Assembly: GCA_028869325.1 (NCBI GenBank) | Contig: JAGWST010000454.1 | Location: 1-6,311 of the forward strand | Length of the DNA: 6,311 nt | DNA from: a bacterium | Lineage (GTDB): Bacteria > Vulcanimicrobiota > Vulcanimicrobiia > Vulcanimicrobiales > SCRA01 | Direction: 5' to 3' | In this document: positions 1 to 6,290 of the stretch, piece by piece | Layout of the letters: the number at the start of each line of letters is the position of its first letter | Numbering within the stretch: the first letter of the stretch is position 1 | Position numbers and translations under genes: made by a program | Notes under the pieces: generated by a model | The model's database searches: none | Seen by the model: the letters and a program-made list of their open reading frames with translations, nothing else | Told to the model about the DNA's origin: nothing

Positions 1-159
1 ACGCTCTCGTAAGCGCCGTGGGCTGCCGTCGGAAGACATATTGTCAACGACGAGAATGTCGAGCGGCGTGGTTTGGGCGAGCAGGGATTCAACTGCCTCT
101 TCAACCCAGTGGCCGCCGTTGTAGTTGACGATGACGGCGAGAACTCGTGCGTCAGACAT
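1..159 (-). CDS. Family 2 glycosyltransferase, rhamnosyltransferase-like (N-terminal 53 residues, cut by window edge)
   Basis: This frame opens with ATG at 159 and stays open for 53 codons to the window edge. It reads MSDARVLAVIVNYNGG, then an acidic helix (EEAVESLL), then LDILVVDNMSSDGS. That is the classic start of a GT-A family 2 transferase: a first beta strand ending in NYN that binds the nucleotide base, then the VVDN-x-SSDGS strand and loop. The closest pattern I recall is the WbbL/RfbF-type rhamnosyltransferases, which move L-rhamnose from dTDP-L-rhamnose to a cytoplasmic lipid-linked glycan. The DxD metal site and the rest of the catalytic domain lie outside the window, so donor and acceptor are inferred only. 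The start overlaps the end of the upstream epimerase gene by 8 bases (ATGTCTGA), which suggests translational coupling. No strong Shine-Dalgarno is visible. A deoxyhexose epimerase just upstream agrees with a deoxyhexose donor. Confidence 0.85.
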   Translation of the reverse strand, partial: MSDARVLAVIVNYNGGHWVEEAVESLLAQTTPLDILVVDNMSSDGSPRRLRER

Positions 160-1216
160 GGCCGCGGATGAGACGTTCCCGAGCCCACGTGACAAAGGCC
201 CTCAGGCCATCCTCGAGTGGGGTCTGGCAAGCGTAGCCGAGCACGCGTTGGGAGCGAGTTGTGTCGGCGAAGGCGTAGCGAATGTCCCCTGGGCGAAAAT
301 GTCCCGTGATCTCGAAGGGGACCTCCCGCTCAAGCACCTGTGAGAACGCGGAGATGATGTCGAGCAGCGTCGTCGCCCGCCCTGTGCCGATGTTCAATGT
401 CTCTCCAGCCACATCCGGACGCCGCACAGCATCGAGCAATGCACGCACTACGTCATCGACGTAAACGAAATCCCGTACGATGCGCCCGTCTTCGTAGACG
501 TCTAGGGTCGAGCCGCGCTCAATCTGCGACGCCCAAATTGAGAGGATTCCCGTATAGGGGTTCTTCAGTGACTGGCCGGGTCCGTATACGTTCTGAAAGC
601 GGAGAACCGCAGATTGCACCCCTGCAGCCTCGCAGGCCTGGCGCACCAACAGCTCCTGCGCCAGCTTCGTCGTACCGTAGACGGACGCGGGCCGGGGTGG
701 AGCATCCTCGTGAGTCGCCACGGGAGCGGTGGCCAGTCCGCACTGGGGGCACTTTGCCTCGAAATCACCCACTTGTAGGGCCGCGACGCTTCTGGGTTGT
801 GGGCTAACCAAACCATGCTCGGCGCACCGATGGAGGCCCTCGCCGTAAATCGCGCGAGATGATGCAACGACGACGCGTTGTACACCGCTCTCCTTCAGGG
901 CATCCAATAGCACCGCCGTTCCACCCACGTTCGTGGAGACGTACCGCTCGATCTCGTCCAACGACTGCCCGGTGCCCGTCTCAGCAGCTAGATGTACAAT
1001 CACGTCAACAGGAAAGAGCGCCCGCCACGCCGAGGCGTCACGTACGTCTCCGCGGAGGAATGTCGTCTGACGTTGGATCAGGTCCGCTACCGGCTGCTCG
1101 CCATGGACTTGGTGGTGAAGGTTATCGAGCACGGATACGGAGTGCCGCGCCGACAGCAGCCGCTCGACGAGCTTTAGCCCAATGAATCCCGCCCCACCGG
1201 AGACCAGTACTCTCAA
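152..1216 (-). CDS. NAD-dependent SDR sugar-nucleotide epimerase, dTDP-L-rhamnose 4-epimerase-like (WbiB type)
   Basis: This is an extended SDR enzyme of 354 residues if it starts at TTG 1216. It has the NAD-binding GGAGFIG at residues 7-13, the SSRAIYGEG active-site strand at 119-127, the catalytic Y180-x3-K184 (YGTTK), a substrate loop with NVYGPGQSLKNPYTG, then RDFVYVDD and NIGTG. An insertion between the active-site serine strand and the YxxxK helix holds C131-x2-H134 and C156-x2-C159. The insertion followed by a P-x-SVY segment matches what I recall of WbiB-like dTDP-L-rhamnose 4-epimerases, which interconvert dTDP-L-rhamnose and dTDP-6-deoxy-L-talose. The exact sugar is inferred. The frame is open back to an ATG at 1306, but that start would add 30 Arg-rich residues before the Rossmann strand and overlap galE by 94 bases. 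TTG at 1216 gives MRVLVSGGAGFIG and a TTGA overlap with the galE stop. The TGA stop overlaps the next gene by 8 bases. Confidence 0.88.
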   Translation of the reverse strand: MRVLVSGGAGFIGLKLVERLLSARHSVSVLDNLHHQVHGEQPVADLIQRQTTFLRGDVRDASAWRALFPVDVIVHLAAETGTGQSLDEIERYVSTNVGGTAVLLDALKESGVQRVVVASSRAIYGEGLHRCAEHGLVSPQPRSVAALQVGDFEAKCPQCGLATAPVATHEDAPPRPASVYGTTKLAQELLVRQACEAAGVQSAVLRFQNVYGPGQSLKNPYTGILSIWASQIERGSTLDVYEDGRIVRDFVYVDDVVRALLDAVRRPDVAGETLNIGTGRATTLLDIISAFSQVLEREVPFEITGHFRPGDIRYAFADTTRSQRVLGYACQTPLEDGLRAFVTWARERLIRGHV

Positions 1217-2205
1217 GGCGCGGACCCCCGGACGGCCTGATGCGACTGCGCGAACCGCCACGCATCTTCCACGATCGTCGCCAGATCGGAGCGTACGGCC
1301 CTCCAACCCAGCTTCTGCTGCGCGCGCGCGGGATTCGCAACGAGTCGCGGCGGATCGCCAAGACGGCGCGGCATCACAACGGTTGGTACCGCGCGTCCCG
1401 TAACCGTTTCAATGCACGACAACAGATCGCGAACGGAGTTCCCCTCGCCCGTTCCGAGGTTAAATGCGTCAAAGCCTTCGACCCCGCCCTCCAGTAGCTG
1501 GAGCGCCGACAGATGCGCTGTCGCTAGATCATCGATGTGAACGTAGTCACGCACACACGTGCCGTCAATTGTCGGATAGTCGTCGCCAAAGAGCGTAAAC
1601 GGTTGACTCTCGTCGAGCGCCGCCGTGAGCGCGCGCGGAATGACGTGCGTCTCCGGGACGTGCTCCTCGCCGAACGTCCCGCTTGGATCAGCGCCCGCCG
1701 CGTTGAAGTATCGCAGCGCGAGGGCGTTTAACGAACGCGCGGCAGCGAGGTCGCGCAATAGCATCTCGAACACCAACTTTGTCTTGCCATACGGATTGAT
1801 CGGTTGTTGCGAAGCCGACTCATCGATGAGCTCCACGTTCGGCTGCCCGTAGGTAGCACAGGACGATGAGAATACCAGCTTGCGCACCCCGGCGTTGAGT
1901 ACGCCGCGCAAGAGGCCCACGCCTCTCGCGACGTTGTTATCGTAGTAGTCCAACGGCTTTTGGACGCTTACTCCAACGTAGCAGGACGCGGCGAAGTGGA
2001 CGACCGAGGTTACGCCATGTGAGCGGCAGATACGCTCGACCAAAGCGGAGTCACCGACATTCCCGATGACGAGCTGGCCCTCGGGAACGTTATGGCGATG
2101 CCCTTCACACAGATCGTCGAGCACGACAAAGTCGCGCTTGGCGTGGCTGCATAGCCGTCCGAATGCCGAGCCAATGTAACCGGCTCCACCGGTAATCAGA
2201 ATCAT
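1213..2205 (-). CDS. galE: UDP-glucose 4-epimerase family protein (GalE)
   Basis: This 330-residue cytoplasmic SDR enzyme is the usual length for GalE. It starts with MILITGGAGYIG (NAD-binding glycine motif at 6-12) and has the FSSSCATYG active-site strand (Ser 113-115), the catalytic Y139-x3-K143 in NPYGKTK, the LRYFNAAGADPSG substrate loop at about 164-176, CVRDYVHIDDLA at about 218-228, and NLGTGEGNSV at about 249-258. GalE interconverts UDP-glucose and UDP-galactose through a 4-keto intermediate using tightly bound NAD. The position matching E. coli Tyr299, which limits the size of the sugar 2-substituent, appears to be Leu288 (in GDPPRLVA), so action on UDP-GlcNAc/UDP-GalNAc is possible but unproven. 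The ATG is 10 bases after the preceding GT9 gene and has a good ribosome binding site. Its place among glycosyltransferases points to donor supply for a glycan rather than galactose catabolism. CATYG instead of the commoner ATVYG is a minor variant also seen in related UDP-pentose epimerases. Confidence 0.93.
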   Translation of the reverse strand: MILITGGAGYIGSAFGRLCSHAKRDFVVLDDLCEGHRHNVPEGQLVIGNVGDSALVERICRSHGVTSVVHFAASCYVGVSVQKPLDYYDNNVARGVGLLRGVLNAGVRKLVFSSSCATYGQPNVELIDESASQQPINPYGKTKLVFEMLLRDLAAARSLNALALRYFNAAGADPSGTFGEEHVPETHVIPRALTAALDESQPFTLFGDDYPTIDGTCVRDYVHIDDLATAHLSALQLLEGGVEGFDAFNLGTGEGNSVRDLLSCIETVTGRAVPTVVMPRRLGDPPRLVANPARAQQKLGWRAVRSDLATIVEDAWRFAQSHQAVRGSAP

Positions 2206-2212
2206 GCCTCAA

Positions 2213-2218
2213 TCCTTA
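2213..2218 (-). promoter_or_regulatory. Ribosome binding site of galE
   Basis: On the minus strand TAAGGA lies 7 bases before the galE ATG at 2205. Its TAA is also the stop codon of the preceding glycosyltransferase, so termination and re-initiation are adjacent and coupling is likely. Confidence 0.7.
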
Positions 2219-3310
2219 ACTGTGCGATAGTGGTCGGATCTCGCCAGGGTTCCCTGAGTGTGCGAACTCCAACCCTTCGATAAGCAGCGAACGTAACCGC
2301 GAGTAAACAAGGTCGGCCGGCATATCCCGCTTGAGACACGCGTAGTCGATACCCAATGCGCACGACATGTCCAGCCTGCGCGGATCGAAGCACGGCGGGC
2401 ACGGCGATGGGCGGAATGCGACGGCACGCTCGCCGTATGGTCCACCATGGACGGTCGTGGGACCGTGCAGCGCGATGACCGGCGCTCCGACGGCGGCCGC
2501 CAAGTGCGCGATGCCGCTGTCGTTGCTCACGACGGCGGCGCAGGAAGAGAGAAAACGGGCGACCTCCGCGAGGCTGCCCTCGAATACGGAGGCAGGCCGG
2601 ACGCGGTCGGCAATCGTCGCGACCAGATCCCGCTCGGCTGGTCCCGATATGAGGTGGACCTCGTAGCCGTCGCCGGCGAGACGGGCTGCCAGGCTCGCGA
2701 AGCGCTCGGCCGGCCACCGCTTCGCATCGAGCCCGTCGTGAGCGATCGTGCCCGGATGAACGGCGATGCGGCGCTCATGCCGCTCCCCGCTCCGCCATTG
2801 CGCCGGCACGACGTACGTGAGGTCACGGCTCGCCGGGAGGCCCGCAGCCTCGAGGAGATCGAGATTCCGAAGAATCGTATGATGGTCGCGCACCTCCACG
2901 AGATCGGTGTGGAGCCATTGCAGGCTCCAGAGAGCGCGGCCATCGTACCGGTGCGCGAAACGCCTCCGCGCGCCGAACATTCGCGTCATCAGGTGGTACT
3001 CGCGCCGCGCGGCCGGATAGGCTAAAAAGCTCGCCGTGTAGCGCCTGCGGCGGCATGCACCCAGCAGCTCCGCAGCAAACGCGGCACGGCCCTTCTCCCA
3101 ATACGGGAGATAGATCACCTCGGCGACCAGCTTGGGCATTCCGCCGAAGAGCTCCCGCGGCCCCGGCCGCAGGACTACCACGTCGATCGGCACCTCGGGC
3201 CGTGCGCGCTTGAGCCCCGCCACGATTGGCGTCGCCTCCAACGAGTCGCCCAGACCTTGCGGCGCGACGACGAGATAGCGCTCTTCCCACGCTGAACGAA
3301 GGGTACCCAC
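2216..3310 (-). CDS. Glycosyltransferase family 9, ADP-heptose:LPS heptosyltransferase type
   Basis: This 364-residue protein has the GT-B layout of family 9, which includes WaaC, WaaF and WaaQ. The first strand and loop, VVAPQGLGDSLEATPI (residues 14-29), carries D22, which corresponds to the catalytic Asp of WaaC. The donor half begins near IAVHPGT (182-188), then KRWPAERF (198-205), and the family signature SNDSGIAHLAAAVGAP (262-277) followed by LHGPT. A C-terminal cysteine set, CPPC (304-307), C317 and C325, is common in this family. Known members add L-glycero-D-manno-heptose from ADP-heptose to inner-core LPS at the cytoplasmic face. Here the neighbours are epimerases and GT2 enzymes rather than heptose-synthesis genes, so another donor is possible. 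The start is GTG at 3310, three bases after the preceding stop; a weak GGGAG at 3321-3325 lies 10 bases upstream. No closer ATG precedes the Rossmann strand. No membrane segment is evident. Confidence 0.9.
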   Translation of the reverse strand: MGTLRSAWEERYLVVAPQGLGDSLEATPIVAGLKRARPEVPIDVVVLRPGPRELFGGMPKLVAEVIYLPYWEKGRAAFAAELLGACRRRRYTASFLAYPAARREYHLMTRMFGARRRFAHRYDGRALWSLQWLHTDLVEVRDHHTILRNLDLLEAAGLPASRDLTYVVPAQWRSGERHERRIAVHPGTIAHDGLDAKRWPAERFASLAARLAGDGYEVHLISGPAERDLVATIADRVRPASVFEGSLAEVARFLSSCAAVVSNDSGIAHLAAAVGAPVIALHGPTTVHGGPYGERAVAFRPSPCPPCFDPRRLDMSCALGIDYACLKRDMPADLVYSRLRSLLIEGLEFAHSGNPGEIRPLSHS

Positions 3311-3313
3311 CGG

Positions 3314-4669
3314 CTATGCGCTCCCGAGGACGTCCTGAGCGTTCACGCTGACACCGTCCAACGCCGAGAGGGGAAGCCGCCGCATCGGCGAGTCAGCTCT
3401 GTGCTCGAGCAGCACCCATGAGCCGTCGGCCTGCGCGCAGAAGCGCGGGCCCTGACGGACCACCGTCGTTTCGATCAGCTCCGCCAGCGCACCCGTGGCT
3501 TCGGGCACCTTGCGGATGAGCGGCGTCGTACCGTAGATGCTCGGAAGCCGGTCTAGCAGCGGCGCGAAGACGACCTTTGGCTTGAGCGAAAACAGCGGCG
3601 TCCACCATAGCCGGCCGGAGGGACAGAGCTCGACAATGCAATCGAAGCGGTCGCGCAATTCCGAGAGGTAGACCAGCGGAAGGGCGAGCTTGGCCAACCC
3701 CTGTGAGCCGATCGAGACTTCGTCAACCCTTCCCACCGGTCGGGTCAGCCGCTGCTCGAGGGAAGCGGCGCACCACGTAAAACGGAAGCTTCCTCCCTGC
3801 AGCCCAGCGCACAGCGCGGCGAGATCTCGCTCCATCTTCGACGCGCGCTCGTCGTGGGGGTGAAATTTAGAGCAGATCAAGACGTGGAAGACCTTCGTAG
3901 CCGGAATCGGGCGCAGCTTGGCAACGCGGTCGATCAGCGGAACCAAGGCGCGGAACGGCGAGTACTTGAGGCGCAGCCGAACCATCGATGCAAACATCCT
4001 GGGCACCGCCCGCTTGACGTCCACCGAGGAACCGGCACGGTCGCGCCAGCGGCTCGGGACCTCGACGACCGTCTTGCCGAGCCGGCGGAGTTGATACAAC
4101 AGATCGACGTCGAAGGCAAAGTCGGAGGTCTCGAGCAGCTCGATCGCGTCCGCGATCGCCGAGCGCCTGAAGAGCTTGGCACCGCATTGCGTGTCGCTGT
4201 ACGGCAGCCGGAAGAGCGTGCGCACGATCAGATTGAAGCCGCGGCTCAGGATGCGGCGCTTGAACGATTGGCGCGTCTCGATGATGGCGCCGCGCTTCCA
4301 ACGCGAGGCGATCACGCCGTCTCGCCCGTCCATCAAGGCGTAGAGCCGGCGCAGCTCGGCCCCGGGTGTCGCGCCGTCGGCATCAACGAACGCCACCACC
4401 TCGCCGTGCGCAAGCTTGAAGCCCGCCCGTACGGCGCCGCCCTTGCCGATGGCGGCCGGAATATTGGTATAGCGCAACGCCGCGTCGCGCTGCGCCATCT
4501 CGGCCAGCAGCTCAACGGTCCGATCCGCGCAGTTATTGGCGACGACGCAGATCTCAGCATCCGGAAGCTCCCGCCGGATATCTTCGAGCGTCTTCGCGAT
4601 CCGGCGCTCCTCGTTGTGCGCCGGAATGATGATGCTGAGCGCCACGGCGCCGCTACCCGATTGGCGCAT
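3314..4669 (-). CDS. Family 2 glycosyltransferase (dolichyl-phosphate glucosyltransferase-like) fused to a GT-B-like half domain
   Basis: This protein has 451 residues. The first ~245 form a GT-A catalytic domain: SIIIPAHNE (12-20), CVVANNCADRT (41-51), GKGGAVRAGF (75-84), the metal-binding FVDADGATP (94-102), DTQCGAKLFRR (159-169), FAFDVDLLY (184-192) and VPSRWRDRAGSSV (204-216). DTQCG-x-KLF and FDV-x-LL are hallmarks of ALG5/DPM1-like enzymes that load glucose or mannose from a nucleotide onto a polyprenyl phosphate. Normal relatives end near residue 240-260 or continue into membrane helices; I see no membrane helix here. Residues ~255-451 form a separate region that begins KVFHVLICSKFHPHDER and includes RFDCIVELCPSGRLWWTPLF (341-360). 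It resembles the N-terminal half of a GT4-like GT-B enzyme, but no donor-binding half follows. The ATG at 4669 lies inside the end of the flippase gene (17-base overlap) with a strong ribosome binding site. Cytoplasmic, probably membrane-associated, by inference. Confidence 0.9.
   Translation of the reverse strand: MRQSGSGAVALSIIIPAHNEERRIAKTLEDIRRELPDAEICVVANNCADRTVELLAEMAQRDAALRYTNIPAAIGKGGAVRAGFKLAHGEVVAFVDADGATPGAELRRLYALMDGRDGVIASRWKRGAIIETRQSFKRRILSRGFNLIVRTLFRLPYSDTQCGAKLFRRSAIADAIELLETSDFAFDVDLLYQLRRLGKTVVEVPSRWRDRAGSSVDVKRAVPRMFASMVRLRLKYSPFRALVPLIDRVAKLRPIPATKVFHVLICSKFHPHDERASKMERDLAALCAGLQGGSFRFTWCAASLEQRLTRPVGRVDEVSIGSQGLAKLALPLVYLSELRDRFDCIVELCPSGRLWWTPLFSLKPKVVFAPLLDRLPSIYGTTPLIRKVPEATGALAELIETTVVRQGPRFCAQADGSWVLLEHRADSPMRRLPLSALDGVSVNAQDVLGSA
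3321..3325 (-). promoter_or_regulatory. Weak ribosome binding site of the GT9 gene
   Basis: On the minus strand GGGAG lies 10 bases before the GTG start at 3310, within the last codons of the fused GT2 gene. The spacing is long but usable, and no better candidate supports another start. The two genes are only 3 bases apart, so ribosome re-initiation may help. Confidence 0.4.
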
Positions 4670-6290
4670 TGTTGCTCTCCCCAGGACTTGGCACTCCCGC
4701 CTGAATCTTCTCTTTGATCAAATTGAACGCCAACTCGACCTCCGGCGTGCGCATCAGGATCGCGACGCCCGCAAAGACCAGGCCGCCGATGATGAGCTGC
4801 CCGGCCAAGTAGTCGATCCGGCCCCAGACCGACGCCTCTAGGTGCGTGTGCAGGTGCTGGATCCAGACCAGGGCCCCGGCCATCACCAGCGCCGCCCCGG
4901 TGACCCGCAGCATCGGCAGCATGACGCGCCGCAGCCGCAGTCCGTCGATCAACGAGCGGATAAGGTACATCATCGCGATGGCCTGCACGGTTTGGCTCAC
5001 GCTGTTGGCCAGCAGCAGCCCGCGCGCGCCCAGCGTGGGCAGCCACAGGATCGAGAGCGCGACGTTGAGGAGCACCGTCGCCACGGCGAAGATCACCGGC
5101 CAACGCGTCTGCTGGCACGCAAATGCGCAACGCGTGAGCACGATGTTGGTACACAAGGCCACGAGGCCGACCGCGGCAAACGGCAAGAGGCCGGCGGTCA
5201 GATCCGTCGCGGTGGACTGGAAGGCGCCACGCTGAAAGAGCGTCGCCACGATGGGCCGCGCCAAGATGACCAGTCCCACCACGGCGGGGATGCTGATGAA
5301 GTTGACCATGCGCAGCCCGGTAACGATGGTCTCCTTCAGCCGCTCGCGGTCCTCGCGCGCGAAGTGCGCAGAGAGCAGCGGAAAGAGCACCGTCGCGATC
5401 GCTGCGGCGAAGATCTGCTGTGGAAAGCCGACCAGCTTGGTGGCGTAGTTCATGCCGCTGATGTAGCCCGGCGTCAATTGGCTTGCAAAGAAGCGATCGA
5501 AGAAGAGTGCCATCTGGCCGGCCGCGGAGCCGATCATGATCGGCCCCAGCAGATCGTAGATCTTCCTGAATGCCGGATCGCTGAGATCGATGAAGAGACG
5601 GTAGCCCGGCTTCGATCGCACCAGGGGCGGAATCTGCACCGCCAACTGCACGATCAGGCCCGCCGCCGTCCCGAAGACAAGCGCGAAGATACCGTAGTGG
5701 TTGTGCCAGAGCAGCACGCCGCCGATGGTGGCGATGTTGATGGCGATGCCTTGGATGGCCGGCGCCTTGAAGCGGTGGTGCGAGAAGAGGATGGCCGAGA
5801 GCACGCCCGCCAGCGACGTGCAGAGGATGGTAGGCAGCATGATGCGCGCCATGTGCACGCAGACGCCCATCTGCGGGGCGGGGAAGCCCGTGGCGATCAG
5901 CGGAATGTAGTACGGCGCGAAGATCCAGCCCAGCAGGGCGCCGAAGCCCAGCACGATGATCAGCGTGTTGATGACGGTACTGGCCACACGCCAGGCACGC
6001 TCCTCTTGTCCGCGCTCCAGCAGCTCGGAGAAGACCGGTACCAGCGCGTTGACCAGCGCGCCGTTGAAGACGCCGAAGAGGATCGTCGGCACGACGGCGG
6101 CGGCTAGGAAAGTATCCATCTCCCACGAGGTGCCGAAGTACTTGGCGTTGATGACCTCGCGCGTAAACCCCAGCAGCGTCGAAGCCAGCGTGGCGGCGGC
6201 GACCAAGATCGTGGAGCCCGCGACCTGATGACGCGTCGGCAGCGGGATGACCTTGCGGTCGTTCTTTGGCTGGCGGCTAGTGAGCGCCAT
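4653..6290 (-). CDS. murJ: MurJ/MviN-family lipid-linked glycan flippase
   Basis: This 545-residue integral membrane protein belongs to the MOP superfamily. About 14 hydrophobic segments can be picked out, starting near residues 22-42 and ending near 493-513, as expected for MurJ. The N-terminal signature reads LLGFTREVINAKYFG (39-53), then MDTFLAA (58-64) and FNGALVNALVPVFSELL (75-91). NYATKLVGFPQQIFAAAIATV (281-301) is the conserved TM8 region, split here as NYATKLVGFP and its following helix. MurJ moves lipid II to the outer face for peptidoglycan synthesis; relatives in glycan loci may carry other undecaprenyl-linked sugars. R44 and D59 match E. coli R24 and D39, but F72 replaces R52 and K285 replaces R270. 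The gene is first in the visible operon and is followed directly by a glycosyltransferase, which fits a glycan-locus role. The ATG at 6290 follows a closely spaced GAGG; the frame stays open to the window edge, so an upstream start cannot be ruled out. The symbol marks the family, not proven function. Confidence 0.88.
   Translation of the reverse strand: MALTSRQPKNDRKVIPLPTRHQVAGSTILVAAATLASTLLGFTREVINAKYFGTSWEMDTFLAAAVVPTILFGVFNGALVNALVPVFSELLERGQEERAWRVASTVINTLIIVLGFGALLGWIFAPYYIPLIATGFPAPQMGVCVHMARIMLPTILCTSLAGVLSAILFSHHRFKAPAIQGIAINIATIGGVLLWHNHYGIFALVFGTAAGLIVQLAVQIPPLVRSKPGYRLFIDLSDPAFRKIYDLLGPIMIGSAAGQMALFFDRFFASQLTPGYISGMNYATKLVGFPQQIFAAAIATVLFPLLSAHFAREDRERLKETIVTGLRMVNFISIPAVVGLVILARPIVATLFQRGAFQSTATDLTAGLLPFAAVGLVALCTNIVLTRCAFACQQTRWPVIFAVATVLLNVALSILWLPTLGARGLLLANSVSQTVQAIAMMYLIRSLIDGLRLRRVMLPMLRVTGAALVMAGALVWIQHLHTHLEASVWGRIDYLAGQLIIGGLVFAGVAILMRTPEVELAFNLIKEKIQAGVPSPGESNNAPIG
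4677..4682 (-). promoter_or_regulatory. Ribosome binding site of the fused GT2 gene, inside the flippase gene
   Basis: On the minus strand GGGGAG lies 7 bases before ATG 4669. It sits within the last codons of the flippase gene and supports this ATG over later starts. Confidence 0.7.

Noticed and set aside
304..325. Window-edge check for terminators, promoters or small genes between genes
   Set aside because: All genes abut or overlap, with a largest gap of 10 bases, so no intergenic element can be supported. These bases lie within the epimerase gene.
1217..1306. A 30-residue N-terminal extension of the deoxyhexose epimerase from ATG 1306
   Set aside because: It lies inside galE in another frame, is Arg/Gly-rich, and precedes a Rossmann strand that normally begins the protein. 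TTG 1216 fits better.
3311..3320. A possible frameshift joining the GT-B-like half domain to the following glycosyltransferase
   Set aside because: The downstream protein is a complete family 9 enzyme with its own N-terminal catalytic Asp and both GT-B halves, so it is not the missing half of the upstream protein.
3854..4717. A 287-codon plus-strand open frame opposite the fused GT2 gene
   Set aside because: The composition is Arg/Asp/Ala-rich with no recognisable domain, and it is fully antisense to a gene with clear GT2 motifs.
4842..6107. A 421-codon open frame on the plus strand, antisense to the flippase gene
   Set aside because: Its product is almost all Arg, His, Asp, Gln and Gly with no hydrophobic core or motif. 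It results from the strong G/C third-position bias of the flippase gene on the other strand.
4333..6126. A 597-codon open frame on the minus strand, in a different frame across the flippase and fused GT2 genes
   Set aside because: It is low-complexity, rich in Arg, Ala and Gly, and runs through two genes with clear family motifs in their own frames. It is a high-GC shadow and not evidence of a frameshift.
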